A stretch of 17,289 bases of DNA from NCBI GenBank assembly GCA_937905985.1, contig CALCWC010000027.1, positions 1 to 17,289 on the forward strand, read 5' to 3'. Of the stretch, positions 8,001-13,960 are shown piece after piece. This stretch comes from an uncultured Verrucomicrobiales bacterium (GTDB lineage Bacteria > Verrucomicrobiota > Verrucomicrobiia > Verrucomicrobiales > Akkermansiaceae). Position 1 is the first letter of the stretch, and each line of letters starts with the position of its first letter. Both the position numbers and the translations under genes were made by a program. The notes beneath the pieces were generated by a model, which did no database searches, had not been told where the DNA came from, and saw only the letters and a program-made list of their open reading frames with translations.

Positions 8001-8666
8001 ATTGCGCGACTTGTAGAATACTTGTGTGCAAATAATGAATTGAATCTATTAGGTTGTGCAGACATTGAGTACAGAGTTGGCCTTCTTATTCACGGCTCTC
8101 GATACCCATATATATCAGAGTATTTTGCTTCACACCCGAAACATTTTGCTCGTGTTATAAATTTTCTCAACACCGAAAACAAAAAAATGACTGAGAATCA
8201 ACTGAAAATCAAACATTTAACACGTTTGCATCTGTTGTTTGAGAGGTTATCCATTCCCTTATTTTGCAAACAAATGAGCTCATGGTGTGCAGATGTATAC
8301 CGACTTTCTAAATCAGCAAGAAAGGATGTAGACTATTGCATCGGAAATATTTTAGTAGCAGGCCCAGCTACCAAGATTAGCAATTGGATGAACACTGATA
8401 TTTGCAATTGCATCGAAAAATACTACACTCAAAACTTGGCATCTGGATTTTTTTTCGCAATATCTAACTCGCTTGGCTGCACATCACGTCCCATAGATGC
8501 TGGTGGTATTCATGAACATAATTTAGTTGATTATTTGTCTGATTTTATCAACACTAAACTTGCCTCTTTTCCAAGAACTGGTGAAGTTTTGTCCTCTTAC
8601 GTAGACTCGCTAAAATCTCAGGCAAATGATGAAGACAATTCTGCTATACTTATGAAGCGCGCTTAA
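5076..8666 (+). CDS. 1196-residue uncharacterised protein with nuclease-like N-terminus (candidate defence effector)
   Basis: I cannot name this protein. Residues ~15-165 read as a compact alpha/beta domain with GWDGEV (59-64), SYWEIGT (78-84), KANSDYNKR (91-99), VFVTPRLW (114-121) and a W..V..ID..EL..W segment (137-151). The D61/E81 spacing and beta-strand pattern resemble a PD-(D/E)XK-like nuclease core, although a Gly (83) stands where the usual Lys would be. Residues ~218-330 look like a P-loop NTPase-style fold (TFVISADSELEG, then NCIAIVANSDL) but have no Walker A. A Cys cluster CKCG...C follows near 416-426. The rest is long, helical and Cys/Leu-rich, without membrane segments, ending in a distinctive TSRPIDAGG stretch near 1138. 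Codon use is strongly A+T-rich: lines 5341-5400 and 7381-7440 are 33% and 23% G+C, against about 60% in flanking genes. It starts 31 bases after the endonuclease and ends 7 bases before the vsr ATG, so it belongs to the R-M operon. A role as a second nuclease or defence effector is inference. Confidence 0.8.
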   Translation: MSNTDIAIEDVHSTDLDRWADRTEARDELPEIIKRLIYSAGDQIKELDVHSREDNHVPGWDGEVDNTAKHNHIPLGKSYWEIGTNKNAQQKANSDYNKRTKSTDIVIRQKSTYVFVTPRLWEKKEEWVKEKQNKNDWNAVKVIDRRELVDWINQEPIVKLNFLKKYLRIEIEGVSDLESKWSMWSNSTTTGMPRYLFNAEIEKHKLKFKKWLASKPEKTFVISADSELEGVAFAKCLLDLKDLYSYRLNSIFFAKEESISSFVLGKRNCIAIVANSDLADVCFANGCSHIVQIITRGMPVDHIDISLGLLDYHSVRLFASENKGKNIEVIARNCGYSRTLIRQELSKSAKAPKWIASDCNIQIVKILSFLGCIGTNEENLEQAVIDLSLGEFKKYADFQKAFANLLQLDETPVWSCKCGVSPKGVCRYIGVQSPMNSIKFAHIEIDKEFIERLDVITKRAFITESNKYSDSTRRHLLNALLICSEYGLIWELSGYEKLIALCKNLTTDVLENCKNNCSLTKNTQYFSYFAELSPDLFIEFIEQNDLSNDINSALADAIHILGKAPAYLKRIILLLGKWHKNCNDEETQDRLEEIANAFLSCAIPQTNADFSQRLDCLNALADICPDLCWEVCIKQFFGGSAVAFVYPGALYRTREFSCRRSGPPSAEEIFKYQQAALGHMLKLCTGVAERTLKVINIIPVTRNELHADIWKRVSQNFALFEKADQGRICGECLDVLDSLLNIYKNNEAYQTGLRFFQTITSDNIFLRNIDLFYIDYTNNNQDLTHIKNLIIECLQNSINIFEYIKKIDKIDMYSLGCVFSEFEDFNFDDFFKSWIKCSDAPVQHLFRFSRGYISNYGERSCIKFLENIFPLLSIEQQAAFALCFNRSALMFSFIENHGTELCNIYWGKIDYLKLDKFDVDEINALSYCIKNHREDLALRSVLYSYKKVPMRLLKIILCLYARSSWCDGSGCYDSDIARLVEYLCANNELNLLGCADIEYRVGLLIHGSRYPYISEYFASHPKHFARVINFLNTENKKMTENQLKIKHLTRLHLLFERLSIPLFCKQMSSWCADVYRLSKSARKDVDYCIGNILVAGPATKISNWMNTDICNCIEKYYTQNLASGFFFAISNSLGCTSRPIDAGGIHEHNLVDYLSDFINTKLASFPRTGEVLSSYVDSLKSQANDEDNSAILMKRA

Positions 8667-8673
8667 CGAAGTG

Positions 8674-9150
8674 ATGGACACGATGACACCAGAGCAGCGG
8701 CACCGGGTGATGGTGGCGAACAAGAGCAAGGACACGAAGCCGGAGGTGGCGGTGCGACGCTTGCTGCATGCGCTGGGGTATCGGTTCAGGATTCACCGGA
8801 AGGATTTGCCGGGGAAGCCGGATATTGTGCTGCCGAAGCACAGGACGGTGATATTCGTGCACGGATGCTTTTGGCATCACCACGAGGGCTGCAAGGCGGC
8901 GAGCACGCCCGCGACCAACATCGATTTCTGGCAGACGAAGTTCCGCCGCAACCGTGAGCGCGATGCGCAGGTGAAGGCGCAGTTGGAGTCGATGGGCTGG
9001 AAGGTGATCGTCATCTGGGAGTGCGAGGTGAAAACAATCCTCGCGCAGCGCGATATTCCCGCGCTGCGAGCGGGCAACGATATTCCCGCGTACGGGTGTG
9101 GCGAGGAGGACGAGGCCGTGTTGGAAGCCGCGGAAGCGGAACGGGAATAA
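8674..9150 (+). CDS. vsr: very short patch repair (Vsr-type) mismatch endonuclease
   Basis: Nicks DNA next to T:G mismatches that arise when 5-methylcytosine in a methyltransferase site deaminates, starting short-patch repair. Family signatures are MTPEQR..VM..NK.KDTKPE at the N-terminus, LPGKPDIV with the catalytic Asp50, VIFVHGCFWHHHEGC (metal and zinc ligands His/Cys, 59-73), FW..K...N..RD, and GWKVIVIWEC. Numbering is from the ATG at 8674; GTG at 8671 or ATG at 8683 are alternatives. The C-terminus carries about 40 extra residues ending in a very acidic tail. It follows the 1196-residue gene by 7 bases. vsr genes commonly accompany C5-methyltransferases, matching the first gene of the island. 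Base composition (about 60% G+C in line 8761-8820) is host-like, in contrast to the A+T-rich gene before it, so the two may have different histories. Confidence 0.93.
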   Translation: MDTMTPEQRHRVMVANKSKDTKPEVAVRRLLHALGYRFRIHRKDLPGKPDIVLPKHRTVIFVHGCFWHHHEGCKAASTPATNIDFWQTKFRRNRERDAQVKAQLESMGWKVIVIWECEVKTILAQRDIPALRAGNDIPAYGCGEEDEAVLEAAEAERE

Positions 9151-9160
9151 CCGCCCGCCA

Positions 9161-9188
9161 AGGTACTAAGTACGATGTACGATGTACC
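9161..9188. repeat. heptamer tandem repeat (GTAC-NNN x4) at the right edge of the defence island
   Basis: GTAC at 9163, 9170, 9177 and 9184, exactly 7 bases apart, starting 10 bases after the vsr stop. The same heptamer type lies between tdh and hisC, so the island sits between two GTAC tracts. Confidence 0.75.
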
Positions 9189-9268
9189 CGTCTCCGCTAA
9201 AGCTTCGCCGAGGCGAGCTATTTGAAAATTCGCGCGTCCGTCTTCGCTAAAGCTACGCCGTGACAAGC
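9188..9268. repeat. 50-bp-period direct repeat (31-bp units)
   Basis: Units at 9188-9218 and 9238-9268 match at 26 of 31 positions; both contain CGCTAAAGCT followed by CGCCG. They lie directly after the heptamer tract and before the large tandem array. I see no coding capacity or terminator here. Confidence 0.5.
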
Positions 9269-9291
9269 CTGGCGCGTGGGGAATTTCGTGA

Positions 9292-10213
9292 GTGTGTACA
9301 CACGCAGTCATGAGGAGCGTTCAGAGGCGCGGCCATAGGGCCGCCACGAACGCGCTTGCCGCACGTCAGCGTGCGGCAAGCAAACGGCGTCGCGGTGATG
9401 CCCCGCATCTCCGCGACACCGCGACGAGCCGCGCGAGCAAAGCCCGCGCCGCGCACTATACACGCCAGCACTATATCACCAGGCATAAAATAAATCTGCC
9501 AAACAAACAATATTGCGCTCCTTTGCCGGGCAAAAAGCCCAAAAATCCCCAAACAATGCGGGTTTGCGGGCGTATCACCCGCGCATAGCGGGGAGAAAAT
9601 CCGCTATGCATCCTCCGCTATGTGTGTACACACACGGCGTTTACGGCGTTCGAGCGATCGACGCAGTTCGCCGCGAACGCGCTTGCCGAGCGTCAGCGTG
9701 CGGCGAGCAAACGGCGTCGCGGTGATGCCCCGCATCTCCGCGACAAACTGCCCGCGCAGCGCTAACTTCACGCGCCACGCACTACACACTCACACACTAT
9801 ATTTGGGCAAAATAAAAAATTGCCACTCTCTCTATTTCAGCGCTCCTTTACCGGGCAAAAATCCCAAATTTTCCCAAATTTGGCGGGGTTCTGCGGGCAT
9901 ATCACGTATGCACAGCGGGGCGAAAATCCGCTATGCATCCTCCGCGTGTGTGTACACACATGGCGGGAATGGCGTTCGGGTGTTCGACGCCGTCCGACAC
10001 GAGCCGCACCGGGCGAGCAAAGCCCGCGCCACTAATCACCACATGACAACAGCATCCCGCCAATAATATAATTGCCCTCTCTCTATTTCAGCGCTCCTTT
10101 ACCAGGCAAAAAGCCCAGAAATTCTCAAATTTGGCGGGGTTCTGCGGGCATATCACGTATGCACAGCGGGGCAAAAATCCGCTATGCATCCTCCGCCATG
10201 TGTGTACACACAC
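9292..10213. repeat. tandem array of 250-330 bp units marked by the palindrome TGTGTGTACACACA
   Basis: Palindrome copies are at 9292-9303 (12-bp core), 9621-9634, 9947-9960 and 10199-10212, with spacings of about 330, 326 and 252. Upstream of the last three is a shared block of about 120 bp beginning CGCTCCTTT (near 9515, 9840 and 10091) and ending with CCGCTATGCATCCTCCGC (9601-9618, 9928-9945, 10179-10196). Downstream of the first two is a shared block with a hairpin (perfect 12-bp stem 9354-9365/9370-9381, degenerate at 9681-9708) and GATGCCCCGCATCTCCGCGAC. The third unit lacks most of that block, explaining the shorter period. Short open frames cross the array, but indels and stops differ between units, so I treat it as non-coding. 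Its function is unknown. Confidence 0.75.
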
Positions 10214-10244
10214 GGCGTGAGGGGGCGTTCAGCGGCGCGGGCAG

Positions 10245-10379
10245 CGCATTTACTCGCTCGAACTTGATGCAATAGAAAAGCTCGGAGGTAACTTGGACGA
10301 CCACTTCAATGAAATGTTCAATCCCTCTCCGAGCTGCGCTATGCTACAAAAGCTGAATGAGAAAGTCAACACTTTTTGA
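10245..10379 (+). pseudogene. possible C-terminal gene remnant
   Basis: A frame without a good start codon runs for 44 codons to TGA and reads like normal protein (R-I-Y-S-L-E-L-D-A-I-E-K-L-G-G-N-L-D-D-H-F-N-E-M..., ending N-E-K-V-N-T-F). Its composition is more balanced than the surrounding repeat. It begins right where the tandem array ends, as if the array or a deletion removed the 5' part. I do not recognise the family. It could be chance, given the short length. Confidence 0.3.
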
Positions 10380-10706
10380 AAGTTGTTCAACTTTGACGGT
10401 TGCCCAAGCGCAGAGAGCGTGGCGTGAGCCTAGAGAGGAAGACGGGATACTGCAAGCGGCAGAGGACGAGTCGTAGCCGCGTTGCAGCAATTAGTCAATT
10501 AGGATGAGGGAAGTTCGCGCCTATGCTGGTGCATGGGGAATTTGCGGGTGGACGATGCAATCTGCGGGGAATTAACGTGGCGCTGGTATAGCAGAATCAA
10601 TCGTCAAGAGGCGGGACCCGGCGAAATAAGTGGCGAAATAAATGGCGAAATAAAACAGGTGCTGCACATGCGCAGGCGGAAGGCCTTGCCGTAGAAGAAT
10701 GCCGTG
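10380..10706. other. intergenic stretch with no recognised gene; 12-bp triple repeat inside
   Basis: Nothing coding is convincing on either strand. A short inverted repeat (AAAGTT/AACTTT, 10379-10394) opens the stretch. At 10620-10655 three tandem 12-mers with consensus GGCGAAATAARW follow one another with one or two differences. No tRNA-like or known riboswitch structure is apparent by eye. Confidence 0.5.
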
Positions 10707-10729
10707 CAAACGGATTACAAATCCGTTTG
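10707..10729 (-). terminator. 10-bp hairpin spanning the Sel1-gene stop codon (possible terminator)
   Basis: Perfect arms CAAACGGATT (10707-10716) and AATCCGTTTG (10720-10729) around ACA. The stop codon of the minus-strand Sel1 gene lies inside the hairpin. No T-run follows in the direction of transcription, so intrinsic termination is doubtful; mRNA 3'-end protection is an alternative. Confidence 0.35.
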
Positions 10730-11377
10730 GAAGAGGGTGTCCAGTGCCATGTTGCGGTAGAGCATGCACTTCGCGTGTTCCTCGCCGAGGCCGGCGGCGG
10801 TTTTGAGCCAGAAATCCGCCATGTCGTGGTCAACCTCCACGCTGGTGCCGCATTTGTAGCATAGGGCGAGCTGGAACATGGCATCCCGGTTTCCCAATTC
10901 CGCAGCCTTTTGAAACCAGTGGAACGCCTGCTCCAGGTTGCGGGGGATACCGAAATGCCCCAGGTGCATTTGCCCCAGCAGCACCATGGCGTCGGTGTTG
11001 TTGTCTGCGGAGGCTTTTTCCAGCTCCCTTGCGGCCTGTTTGGGGTTCTTCTTCATGCCGGTGCCATTGAGCAGGCAGAGAGCCAGGTGGAAGCGGCAGC
11101 CGCTCCAGAGGGGCGTCCCCTTCCGATACCAGGCGAGCGCCTTGGCGATATCCTTCTTCACCCCCTCTCCGAACTGGTAGCAGCAGCCCACCGTCTGCAT
11201 GGCCATAGGGTGGCCGCCTTCCGCAGCCTTAAGGTGCCAGTGGAAGGCCTTTACCTCGTCCTGCTTCAAGCCCTCGCCGGAATAATACAGGTTGCCGAGC
11301 GTGAACTGCGCGTCGGCGTCTCCGGCCTCCGCGTTGCGTATCACCTCCTGCACATCGATGTTTTCCGTATCGTCCAT
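10715..11377 (-). CDS. Sel1-like (TPR-type) repeat protein
   Basis: A 220-residue protein made almost entirely of about five Sel1-like repeats (roughly residues 21-56, 57-90, 94-127, 129-164 and 165-200). They are recognisable by ADAQFTLGNLYYSGEG, AMQTVGCCYQFGEGV, HLALCLLNGTG, AMVLLGQMHLG and AMFQLALCYKCG, each followed by an A...W..KAA helix. Such alpha-alpha solenoids act as scaffolds for protein-protein contacts; the partner is not predictable. There is no signal peptide or membrane segment, so it is probably cytoplasmic. The ATG at 11377 is chosen because it is preceded by an AAGG-type ribosome binding site and because upstream frame codons are low-complexity shadow of the DUF456 gene. 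It begins 10 bases after that gene's stop and is the last gene of the bipA cluster. Confidence 0.85.
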   Translation of the reverse strand: MDDTENIDVQEVIRNAEAGDADAQFTLGNLYYSGEGLKQDEVKAFHWHLKAAEGGHPMAMQTVGCCYQFGEGVKKDIAKALAWYRKGTPLWSGCRFHLALCLLNGTGMKKNPKQAARELEKASADNNTDAMVLLGQMHLGHFGIPRNLEQAFHWFQKAAELGNRDAMFQLALCYKCGTSVEVDHDMADFWLKTAAGLGEEHAKCMLYRNMALDTLFQTDL

Positions 11378-11387
11378 GTCTGCCTTG

Positions 11388-11891
11388 CTACCACATGAAG
11401 ATGAAGAAGAAGAGGAGCATGATGATGGCGACGACGGAGCGGGAGAGGACGCCCGCGATGTAGCCGAGGGTGGCGCCGACGCCGGAGACGGTGGATTTGC
11501 CGAGCTCCCTGCGCATGATGAGCACCTCTGCCAGGAAGGCACCGAGGAAGGGCCCGACAAAGAGGCCGATGGGCGCGAAGAACGCGCCCACAATCACGCC
11601 GGGCAGCACGCCCCACATGGCTGCCTTGGAGCCGCCGAACTTTTTGGCGCCCGCCATGGAGCAGAGCGTGTCAACCGTCATGCCCAGGGCCATGAGCACC
11701 GCCAGGATGACCCAGAGCCACCAGGCGGGGTGCGGCTCGCCGTGGGCGATGCTGGCGCACACGCAGGCACCCATCACAAAGAGGTGGCCGGGGAAGGGCA
11801 GCACGCAGCCCACCAGGCCGATGAGGCACAGGATGCCCGCAACGACGTACAGGACGCCGTCCATTCCATAGCTGACGATGGTATCCCACAT
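11388..11891 (-). CDS. DUF456 family inner-membrane protein
   Basis: A small hydrophobic membrane protein of 167 residues with about four to five membrane segments (approximately 11-31, 34-50, 57-79, 92-120 and 138-166). The family signatures are a GSKAAMWG turn (87-94) followed by the Gly-rich GAFFAPIG...GPFLGAFLAE stretch (102-121). The molecular function of DUF456 proteins is not established to my knowledge. Here the gene lies 27 bases after bipA on the same strand and 10 bases before the Sel1-repeat gene, so the three are probably co-transcribed. No strong Shine-Dalgarno sequence precedes its start. Confidence 0.85.
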   Translation of the reverse strand: MWDTIVSYGMDGVLYVVAGILCLIGLVGCVLPFPGHLFVMGACVCASIAHGEPHPAWWLWVILAVLMALGMTVDTLCSMAGAKKFGGSKAAMWGVLPGVIVGAFFAPIGLFVGPFLGAFLAEVLIMRRELGKSTVSGVGATLGYIAGVLSRSVVAIIMLLFFFIFMW

Positions 11892-11918
11892 AACGGTAGT
11901 TGGTGAAGGGTGAGGGGG

Positions 11919-13754
11919 TTATCCGAGCTGCTGCTCCGCGAAGGCGGCGCGCTTGCGGGCGGTGGCGTCGAGAATGCGCTTGCGCATGCGGATGAAGTGC
12001 GGGGTGGCCTCCACCAATTCATCGGGCTCGATGTACTCGATGGCGCGCTCCAGGGAGAAGACGCGGGGCGGGGTGAGCTGGATGGAGACGTTCTTGTTGG
12101 CGGAGCGGTGGTTGGTGAGGTGCTTCTCGCGCGTGGGGTTGACCGGGATGTCGATGGGCTTGGGGTTCTCGCCCACAATCATGCCCTCGTACACCTCGTC
12201 GCCGGGGCCGATGAAGAGGGGGCCGCGCTCCTCCATGGCCTGGAGGGCGTACGGGCTGGCGATTCCGTTCTCCATGGAGACGAGCGTGCTGCTCTGGCGT
12301 GTGTTGATTTCGCCGGCGTAGGGGGCGTACTCCTTGAAGAGGTGGGAGAAGATGCCGTGGCCGCTGGTGAGGTTCACCAGCTCGAACTCAAAGCCGATGA
12401 TGCCGCGGGTGGGCATGGTGGCCTGGATGAAGGTGCGGCCGTTGCCGTTGGCCTCCATGTTCTCCAGAATGCCGCGGCGGTTGCCCATAATGCGCACCGC
12501 GCCGTTCACAAACTCGTCCGGCACCTCGATGAACACCGTCTCGAACGGCTCCTCCTTCACGCCGTTCACGTCGCGCAGAATCACCTTGGGGCGGGAGACG
12601 AGCACCTCGTAGTTCTCGCGGCGCATCTGTTCCACCAGAATGGCAATCTGCATGGTGCCGCGGGCGGACACCGTGAACACGCCCGCCAAATCCGTGTCCT
12701 CCACCTTGATGGAGATGTTGGTGCGCATCTCTCGCATGAGTCGGTCTCGGATGATGCGGCTGGTGACGTTCTTGCCGTCCTTGCCGCCGAGCGGGCCGTC
12801 GTTGATGCTGAATTCCATCTGCACGGTGGGAGGCTCAATCTCCACGAAGGGCAAGGCCTCGCCCTCGGGGTCGGCCACCAGCGTCTCGCCGATGTCCACG
12901 TCCTCGAACCCGGAAAGGCCGATGATGTTGCCGGCCTCTCCCACGGTGGATTCCGTGTTCTGCAGGCCGCTGTACTCAAAGAGCTTGGTCACCTTGCCCT
13001 GCACGCGGGAACCGTCCGGGCGCAGCAGGTAGAGCGTGTCGCCCTTCTGCACGCGGCCGCTGCTGATGCGGCCCACGGCCACGCGCCCCACGTAGTCGTC
13101 CCAATCAATGTTGGAGATGAGCATGCGGAACGGCTTGTCGGGGTCGGCATCCTTAGGCGCGGGGATGTGCTGCACAATCTGGTGGAGCAGGGGAGAGCAG
13201 TCCACGGGCGGCTCTCCCTCCATGCTGTTCATGAAATATCCGTCGCGCGCGGAGCCGTACACGAACGGTGCCTCGAACTGCTCTTCCGTGGCGTCCAGCT
13301 CCAGCAGCAGCTCCAGAACCTGGTCGTGCACCTTCGCGGGGTCGGCATGCGGGCGGTCAATCTTGTTGATGACCACAATGGGCAGCAGACCCTCCTGCAG
13401 CGCCTTGCGCAGCACGAAACGCGTCTGCGCCTGCGGCCCCTCGTACGCGTCCACCACCAGGATCACGCCGTCCACCATCTTCATCACGCGCTCCACCTCC
13501 GCGCCGAAATCGGCGTGCCCGGGGGTGTCCACAATGTTGATGGTGTACCCGTTCCAATGGATGGAGGTGTTCTTGGCCTTGATGGTGATACCCTTCTCTC
13601 GCTCCAGGTCCATGGAGTCCATGGCGCGTTCTTGCACCTCCTGGTTTTCGCGGTAGGTGCCGCCCGCCTTCAGCAGCTGGTCCACCAGGGTGGTTTTCCC
13701 GTGGTCCACGTGGGCGATGATGGCTAGATTGCGGTACTTGGTGGGGTCGCTCAT
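11919..13754 (-). CDS. typA: ribosome-associated translational GTPase BipA/TypA
   Basis: An EF-G-like GTPase that binds the 70S ribosome and assists 50S subunit assembly and growth under stress or cold. It has 611 residues, normal for the family. Visible are G1 AHVDHGKTT (14-22), the switch I region EREKGITI (51-58), G3 DTPGHADF (76-83) and G4 NKID (130-133). These are followed by the EF-Tu-like domain 2 (NIDWDDYVGRVAVGRI), EF-G-like domains III and V, and the BipA-specific C-terminal domain (SIQLTPPRVFSLERAIEYIEPDELVEATP). The ATG at 13754 has a GGAG ribosome binding site eight bases upstream. It is the first gene of a minus-strand cluster with the DUF456 and Sel1 genes and diverges from rlmI. 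bipA is the equivalent symbol. Confidence 0.97.
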   Translation of the reverse strand: MSDPTKYRNLAIIAHVDHGKTTLVDQLLKAGGTYRENQEVQERAMDSMDLEREKGITIKAKNTSIHWNGYTINIVDTPGHADFGAEVERVMKMVDGVILVVDAYEGPQAQTRFVLRKALQEGLLPIVVINKIDRPHADPAKVHDQVLELLLELDATEEQFEAPFVYGSARDGYFMNSMEGEPPVDCSPLLHQIVQHIPAPKDADPDKPFRMLISNIDWDDYVGRVAVGRISSGRVQKGDTLYLLRPDGSRVQGKVTKLFEYSGLQNTESTVGEAGNIIGLSGFEDVDIGETLVADPEGEALPFVEIEPPTVQMEFSINDGPLGGKDGKNVTSRIIRDRLMREMRTNISIKVEDTDLAGVFTVSARGTMQIAILVEQMRRENYEVLVSRPKVILRDVNGVKEEPFETVFIEVPDEFVNGAVRIMGNRRGILENMEANGNGRTFIQATMPTRGIIGFEFELVNLTSGHGIFSHLFKEYAPYAGEINTRQSSTLVSMENGIASPYALQAMEERGPLFIGPGDEVYEGMIVGENPKPIDIPVNPTREKHLTNHRSANKNVSIQLTPPRVFSLERAIEYIEPDELVEATPHFIRMRKRILDATARKRAAFAEQQLG

Positions 13755-13762
13755 GGTTTTTT

Positions 13763-13766
13763 CTCC
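13763..13766 (-). promoter_or_regulatory. ribosome binding site of typA
   Basis: GGAG on the minus strand, 8 bases from the ATG. It is one of the few clear Shine-Dalgarno sequences in the window; most other starts here lack one. Confidence 0.55.
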
Positions 13767-13790
13767 GTGCGCAGGTTGTTCGTGCGCGGC

Positions 13791-13796
13791 ATTCTA
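13791..13796 (-). promoter_or_regulatory. putative typA -10 box
   Basis: TAGAAT on the minus strand, identical to the proposed tdh -10 box. A weak -35 candidate (TTTCCA) lies 17 bp upstream. It would give a leader of about 30 nt containing the GGAG site. Confidence 0.35.
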
Positions 13797-13818
13797 CCAC
13801 GCTTCCCCCAGAATGGAA

Positions 13819-13856
13819 AGTACAATGTACAAAGAACAATGTACAATGTACAAATC
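13819..13856. repeat. heptamer tandem repeat (TGTACAA x5)
   Basis: GTAC at 13820, 13827, 13841 and 13848 with one variant (GAAC) at 13834, all 7 bases apart. It lies in the divergent promoter region between typA and rlmI, just upstream of the proposed typA promoter. Confidence 0.8.
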
Positions 13857-13925
13857 AAAATGGTGAGCGCGCTTTCTTTCCTCATCCCAATCCCCATTTG
13901 ATTTGCACCGCCAGGCGCAAATCCA

Positions 13926-13954
13926 TTGACGCGCGGGGCGCGTTGCTGTATGCT
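13926..13954 (+). promoter_or_regulatory. putative rlmI promoter (leaderless)
   Basis: TTGACG (13926-13931), a 17-bp spacer and TATGCT (13949-13954). The ATG at 13961 falls where transcription would start, so a leaderless mRNA is predicted. No Shine-Dalgarno sequence is present. Confidence 0.5.
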
Positions 13955-13960
13955 GTGGTC

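Noticed and set aside
9195..9220. Terminator after vsr (TTCGCC/GGCGAG hairpin)
   Set aside because: Stem of six with a T-G pair, a 2-base loop and no T-tract; more likely part of the 50-bp direct repeat.
9620..10066. 148-codon frame across the tandem array as a real gene
   Set aside because: It spans repeat boundaries, changes with each unit and has Arg/Ser/His-rich repeat translation; kept only as a low-interest observation.
9292..10213. CRISPR array
   Set aside because: Unit length is 250-330 bp with repeated sequence throughout; there are no 25-40 bp repeats with unique spacers and no cas genes.
11378..11593. N-terminal extension of the Sel1-repeat protein
   Set aside because: The extra 72 residues are Ser/Ala/Pro low-complexity and overlap the DUF456 gene; the ATG at 11377 has an AAGG ribosome binding site.
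11910..13727. 605-codon plus-strand frame opposite typA
   Set aside because: His/Val/Ala/Leu-rich shadow; typA has all GTPase motifs in the opposite strand.
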